Source: a virus. Taken from it: a stretch of DNA of 24,272 nt. The stretch is from IMG/VR virus record IMGVR_UViG_3300021142_000175, positions 1 through 24,272 of that record. The stretch is one strand, 5' to 3'. Below the pieces are notes generated by a model that saw nothing but the letters and a program-made list of their open reading frames with translations, was not told the DNA's origin and did not search any database. Shown here in pieces: positions 22,252-24,272 of this stretch (positions are counted from its first letter, which is position 1; each line of letters opens with the position of its first letter). The position numbers and the translations under genes were made by a program.

Positions 22252-22655
22252 TACCTTATGCAAATTACATCAAAATTGGATTGGTTATTATTGTTTTACT
22301 TGGTTTTTTTTCTGCTGGATGGTCTGTACGCAATCGTGACTTCATGGATTACAAACAAGGAGTTGAAATTGCCGCCAAAGAACAAGAAGCCAAAGTAGAG
22401 TCAATTCAAAAACAACACGAATTAGTCACTAAAGGAATTCAAGATGAATATGATGCGAAACTTGCTTTGTTGCGCCAGTATTATGCTAACGGGGTGCGCC
22501 AGCCCAATTCCGGCAGCGTGTCCAACCTTTCCACAACCTCCAGCCTCGCTAATGCAAACACCGCCTACGCAGAGCTTATTGGACAATGCGCTGAAACGAC
22601 CCAGCAATTAGTCAGTTTGCAAGAGTGGATTAATGGTCAATTAGGCATTAAATGA
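22248..22655 (+). CDS. Rz: Inner-membrane spanin, Rz-like
   Basis: This 135-residue protein begins with a membrane anchor (YIKIGLVIIVLLGFFSAGWS, 7-26), followed by a long charged coiled coil facing the periplasm (DFMDYKQGVEIAAKEQEAKV through AKLALLRQYY). The C-terminus has CAETTQQLVSLQEWINGQ, a pattern I know from Rz-family proteins. With the Rz1 lipoprotein it disrupts the outer membrane at the end of lysis. A second gene, Rz1, is read from the +1 frame within it (22444-22611), and the base composition of that overlap is markedly GC-richer than the rest of the window. The stop overlaps the endolysin ATG. Confidence 0.88.
   Translation: MIPYANYIKIGLVIIVLLGFFSAGWSVRNRDFMDYKQGVEIAAKEQEAKVESIQKQHELVTKGIQDEYDAKLALLRQYYANGVRQPNSGSVSNLSTTSSLANANTAYAELIGQCAETTQQLVSLQEWINGQLGIK
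22444..22611 (+). CDS. Rz1: Outer-membrane spanin lipoprotein, Rz1-like (embedded, +1 frame)
   Basis: Entirely inside the Rz gene, in its +1 frame, an ATG at 22444 opens a 55-residue frame. It begins with a short signal peptide (MNMMRNLLCCASIMLTGC), with a lipobox LTGC at residues 15-18, giving Cys18 as the lipidated first mature residue. The mature part is Pro-rich (SPIPAACPTFPQPP), as in lambda Rz1. AAAGGA (22431-22436) lies 7 nt before the ATG. Nested Rz1 genes are established for lambda-like phages. The frame is too short for simple gene calling but all expected features are present. Rz and Rz1 link the two membranes and fuse them during lysis. Confidence 0.92.
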   Translation: MNMMRNLLCCASIMLTGCASPIPAACPTFPQPPASLMQTPPTQSLLDNALKRPSN

Positions 22656-23170
22656 ATAATTTTAGAGAATGTCTAGACCTAGTCTTAAAGTCTGAAGGCG
22701 GCTGGACAGGCGTGCATGGTCTTGCTGGTGATGCAGGTGGAGAAACAAATTTAGGGGTCACTAAAGCAGTTTGGGAAGAATGGGTAGGGCATCCTGTAAA
22801 CACGCTTAAAAACCTCACCAAAGACGATGTAGCACCCTTATACGAACAACGCTACTGGAAACCTTGCTATGGAGAAGTATTACCTCGGGGACTCGACTAT
22901 CTTGTGTTTTCAATGGCAGTTAACGCAGGGCCAGGCAGAAGTGTTAAATTGCTTCAGCAGTCTATTGGATGCGTACCTGACGGAGTTATCGGCCCAGCAA
23001 CAAGAAGCCTTATTTGTGCAAGTAATCCAGCAACTCTTATCGCAAAATTCTCAGAAACTAGGAGGGAATACTATAAGTCATTAAAACAGTTTCCTATATT
23101 CGGAAAAGGTTGGGTTGCCAGAGTTGATAATGAAGAAGCACAAGCGCTACAAATGGTTAAAAACGGTTAG
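22652..23170 (+). CDS. Endolysin, GH108 muramidase with C-terminal PG-binding domain
   Basis: This 172-residue enzyme cleaves peptidoglycan glycan strands. The N-terminus has LKSEGGWTG, the EGG motif of GH108 with catalytic Glu15, then GDAGGETNLGVT (26-37), which corresponds to the family's D-x-GG-x-TN-x-GIT. YEQRYWKPCY and LPRGLDYLVFSMAVNAGPG close the catalytic domain. Residues about 98-165 (LLQQSIGCVPDGVIGPATRS and on) are the typical C-terminal peptidoglycan-binding domain paired with GH108. There is no signal peptide, so release should rely on the holin. The ATG overlaps the Rz stop. The 3' end overlaps a minus-strand gene by 14 bases. Confidence 0.92.
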   Translation: MNNFRECLDLVLKSEGGWTGVHGLAGDAGGETNLGVTKAVWEEWVGHPVNTLKNLTKDDVAPLYEQRYWKPCYGEVLPRGLDYLVFSMAVNAGPGRSVKLLQQSIGCVPDGVIGPATRSLICASNPATLIAKFSETRREYYKSLKQFPIFGKGWVARVDNEEAQALQMVKNG

Positions 23171-23339
23171 AAACCCATAAAATTAGCGCCAACGCAGACA
23201 ATACCCATAGAATTGTCCAAATGTGGCTGTATTCGCTTTTGTGAGGTCTTTGTATAGCTGTACACCAACTAGCATCTTTAAGCGCCTCTGAAGCTGTTTT
23301 ATAGCTTTTACCAACCATTCCAAATGACCGTGTACTCAT
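23157..23339 (-). CDS. Small membrane protein, last gene of minus-strand cluster
   Basis: This 60-residue protein has a polar, slightly basic N-terminus (MSTRSFGMVGKSYKTASEAL) and one C-terminal membrane helix (YSHIWTILWVLSALALILWV, about 37-56). An AAAGGGGA ribosome binding site is present on the minus strand just before the ATG, and the ATG overlaps the preceding gene's TGA (ATGA). Its stop lies inside the 3' end of the endolysin gene, giving a 14-base convergent overlap. No family is recognised. It is a small tail-anchored protein, and the location does not reveal its role. Confidence 0.78.
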   Translation of the reverse strand: MSTRSFGMVGKSYKTASEALKDASWCTAIQRPHKSEYSHIWTILWVLSALALILWVSNRF

Positions 23340-23497
23340 TTTTTCCCCTTTTCTTTCTTGTTTTGCTCAATATATTGCCGCAAAATATCTAAAATTCCAG
23401 CCTCAACTAATACTCCTAGACCTTCAGCGTCAAAATGCACTAATGCGTCTGCTGACCCATCTTTATGTTCTTTGACTATTTGTATTTGAATATTCAT
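23336..23497 (-). CDS. Small hypothetical protein, 53 residues
   Basis: Reading the minus strand from 23497, a 53-residue frame starts MNIQIQIVKEHKDGSADALV, continues as a helix (EAGILDILRQYIEQNKK) and ends in a Lys-rich tail, EKGKK. The ATG overlaps the stop of the upstream gene (ATGA), and its own TGA overlaps the start of the next gene, so it is coupled on both sides. The acidic-hydrophobic middle (HFDAEGLGVLVEAG) could be a small alpha/beta fold. No family is recognised. The tight coupling supports a real gene despite its size. Confidence 0.72.
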   Translation of the reverse strand: MNIQIQIVKEHKDGSADALVHFDAEGLGVLVEAGILDILRQYIEQNKKEKGKK

Positions 23498-23512
23498 TTT
23501 TCTTGTGCCTTT
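23494..23512 (-). repeat. 19-nt coupling element, copy A
   Basis: On the minus strand it reads AAAGGCACAAGAAAAATGA. It encodes KAQEK and the stop of the upstream gene, contains an AAAGG ribosome-binding core, and supplies the ATG at 23497. It differs by one base from copy C. Confidence 0.85.
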
Positions 23513-23667
23513 CCAAACAATCTTTTAACAAGACCAGCCATTACTTCATATTCTTCTTGGGTCATGGTAGTTTTTATCTCGTCAAAACCTTCTAACTTAA
23601 TGCAAAGTTGTAGGCTTTCTGTGGTTAAATCTATTCCAGCTTTATAACCAAGACATACATTGTTCAT
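23494..23667 (-). CDS. Small hypothetical protein ending in KAQEK
   Basis: From ATG 23667 on the minus strand the frame encodes 57 residues, beginning MNNVCLGYKAGIDLTTESLQ and continuing LCIKLEGFDEIKTTMTQEEY, then VMAGLVKRLFGKAQEK. I prefer this start because it overlaps the upstream gene's TGA as ATGA; an in-frame ATG at 23703 would extend the protein by 12 residues, deep into the neighbouring gene. The C-terminal KAQEK is shared with two other genes of the cluster. No function is recognised. Its stop overlaps the ATG of the next gene. Confidence 0.72.
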   Translation of the reverse strand: MNNVCLGYKAGIDLTTESLQLCIKLEGFDEIKTTMTQEEYEVMAGLVKRLFGKAQEK

Positions 23668-23682
23668 TTCTCTTGCGCCTTT
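23664..23682 (-). repeat. 19-nt coupling element, copy B
   Basis: On the minus strand it reads AAAGGCGCAAGAGAAATGA, one mismatch to copy C. It ends the 56-residue gene (KAQEK, TGA) and starts the gene at 23667. Confidence 0.85.
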
Positions 23683-23834
23683 CTCATTGCAATTAAATAC
23701 CATTCATGCGCTTTAACTTTCAACGCCTCTATTTCAGCTTGTTGCTGGCGTAGCATGGTTGCGGCTTTACTTGCTCCCATATAGTTTGCGTTTTCAAGAT
23801 GCTGGACTATTTCAGCTAGTTCGTTTGCGTTCAT
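23664..23834 (-). CDS. Small paralogous protein, 56 residues, ELA...MLRQQQA...RKAQEK
   Basis: The minus-strand frame from 23834 starts MNANELAEIVQHLENANYMG, contains AATMLRQQQAEIEALK and ends YLIAMRKAQEK. It is paralogous to the next gene upstream (MNAKELADELD..., AATMLRQQQADLDIAL): the N-terminus and the MLRQQQA block match at protein level and a 26-base DNA stretch is identical. The C-terminal RKAQEK matches the partial gene at the window edge. A helical N-terminal module plus a C-terminal tag fits a family of small variable proteins I associate with proteobacterial phages; function is unknown. The start overlaps the upstream stop and the end overlaps the next start, both ATGA. Confidence 0.78.
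   Translation of the reverse strand: MNANELAEIVQHLENANYMGASKAATMLRQQQAEIEALKVKAHEWYLIAMRKAQEK
23734..23759. repeat. 26-nt direct repeat, copy 1
   Basis: These 26 bases are identical to 23961-23986 in the same orientation. On the minus strand they encode the TMLRQQQA block of the 56-residue gene. Confidence 0.92.
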
Positions 23835-24067
23835 GTTAATCTTCCTGATTCAAATCGTTCTTGCCATTGTTTACTACGATATTGCTCTTGTTCGTATGCC
23901 GCCTGTAATTGTTTAATTTGTAATTCATATTGCTTCATATAACTCAATGCAATATCCAAATCAGCTTGTTGCTGGCGTAGCATGGTGGCGGCTTCTTTAC
24001 TTACTGGGCATGGGTATTCTTTTCCATAGCAATAATCTAGTTCATCAGCTAGTTCTTTTGCGTTCAT
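23831..24067 (-). CDS. Small paralogous coiled-coil protein, 78 residues
   Basis: This minus-strand gene encodes MNAKELADELDYCYGKEYPC, then SKEAATMLRQQQADLDIAL, then a long heptad-rich helix (YELQIKQLQAAYEQEQYRSK) to an ending SGRLT. The first half is paralogous to the 56-residue neighbour downstream, but the C-terminus is a longer coiled coil that lacks the KAQEK ending. The start at 24067 overlaps the upstream TGA (ATGA) and lies within the 19-nt coupling element. Two Cys flank the acidic-aromatic segment between the modules. No function is recognised; self-association through the coil is likely. Confidence 0.78.
   Translation of the reverse strand: MNAKELADELDYCYGKEYPCPVSKEAATMLRQQQADLDIALSYMKQYELQIKQLQAAYEQEQYRSKQWQERFESGRLT
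23961..23986. repeat. 26-nt direct repeat, copy 2
   Basis: Exact match of 23734-23759. On the minus strand it encodes the TMLRQQQA block of the 78-residue gene, so it marks a paralogous module duplicated between two adjacent genes. Confidence 0.92.
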
Positions 24068-24082
24068 TTCTCTTGTGCCTTT
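24064..24082 (-). repeat. 19-nt coupling element, copy C
   Basis: On the minus strand it reads AAAGGCACAAGAGAAATGA. It ends the partial gene at the window edge (RKAQEK, TGA) and starts the gene at 24067. Confidence 0.85.
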
Positions 24083-24272
24083 CTTAGTGCTTTAGCAGTA
24101 GCTAATACAATCTTTTTGTATTTGTTAAATTCTTCCCCAGTTTTCCAAATTTCATGCCCTACTGGCACAATTTCTGCATCTTGAAGAATAGCTACTACAT
24201 TTATCTCCTCATCTGTTAGTGTCTTTGCTGGATGGGTGTAAAGTGGAATACCATTTTTTAATTGCTGGCTAC
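24064..24272 (-). CDS. Small phage protein, C-terminal part (5' end beyond window)
   Basis: The minus-strand frame is open from the right edge to a TGA at 24064-24066, leaving at least 68 residues. It contains NGIPLYTHPAKTLTDEEINV, then VGHEIWKTGEEFNKYKKIVL, and ends ATAKALRKAQEK. The 'LYTHP...LTDEEI...A-ALRKAQEK' layout is one I recognise from small proteins of proteobacterial phages with mosaic combinations of these blocks; the N-terminal ELA/MLRQQQA block may lie beyond the window. No function is assigned. Its stop overlaps the next start, placing it in the same operon as the five small genes that follow it. Confidence 0.72.
   Translation of the reverse strand, partial: SQQLKNGIPLYTHPAKTLTDEEINVVAILQDAEIVPVGHEIWKTGEEFNKYKKIVLATAKALRKAQEK

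Noticed and set aside
22869-23084. Second plus-strand frame within the endolysin
   Set aside because: It has no ribosome binding site or membrane or signal features, unlike the Rz1 frame, so it is taken as a shadow.
23465-23647. Plus-strand open frame across the minus-strand cluster
   Set aside because: It is antisense to two coupled small genes, has no SD and no plausible neighbour on that strand.
23668-23703. Upstream start (23703) for the 57-residue minus-strand gene
   Set aside because: The added 12 residues overlap the neighbouring gene, while ATG 23667 makes the same ATGA junction seen at the other cluster genes.
1-24272. tRNA genes, integrase, attachment sites or an insertion sequence
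   Set aside because: I saw no cloverleaf-like segment, recombinase motif or terminal inverted repeats; the window is filled by virion, lysis and small phage genes.

Overview
The window is a contiguous piece of a tailed double-stranded DNA phage (Caudoviricetes): the packaging, capsid, tail, ejection and lysis region, plus the start of an oppositely oriented block of tiny genes. A P22-like portal with a long helical C-terminus, a head-tail adaptor followed by a gp10-like tail hub protein, and a run of low-complexity ejection-type proteins, with no tape-measure, tail-tube or sheath gene, point to a short-tailed (podovirus-like) virion. Spanins (Rz with an embedded Rz1) imply a Gram-negative host. 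Several hypothetical proteins resemble ones I associate with phages of Burkholderiales and other freshwater Betaproteobacteria; that host guess is inference. Base composition is AT-rich, judged by eye.

Layout. 1-1579: end of the small terminase and the large terminase. 1580-4655: a small structural protein, the portal and a conserved small virion protein. 4665-7287: two large fibre-like proteins, unusually placed between portal and capsid genes. 7335-8060: three small hypothetical genes. 8064-9805: a protein with six perfect 21-residue repeats, translationally coupled to a GT9/GT41-like glycosyltransferase. 9805-12639: zinc-knuckle protein, scaffold, major capsid protein and a likely decoration protein, with hairpins at 12274-12297 and 12661-12691. 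12726-16403: connector-region protein, adaptor, gp10-like hub and a GNAT acetyltransferase. 16414-21380: four ejection-type proteins. 21373-21812: a stand-alone fibre N-terminal module and a basic 53-residue protein. 21809-23170: compact lysis cassette (XhlA-like protein, holin, Rz with Rz1 embedded in the +1 frame, GH108 endolysin). 23157-24272, minus strand: six tiny ATGA-overlapping genes with shared modules, convergent with the lysis cassette.

Nearly every junction on the plus strand is a 1-14 nt overlap or a gap of a few bases, so this is one late operon read left to right; the clear break is the hairpin pair around the decoration gene. The most unusual points are the repeat-protein/glycosyltransferase pair (possible virion self-glycosylation), the Rz1 gene hidden inside Rz, a recurrent 19-nt stop/start junction in the minus-strand genes, and a shared C-terminal INGG(S/A)F motif on two fibre-type proteins.
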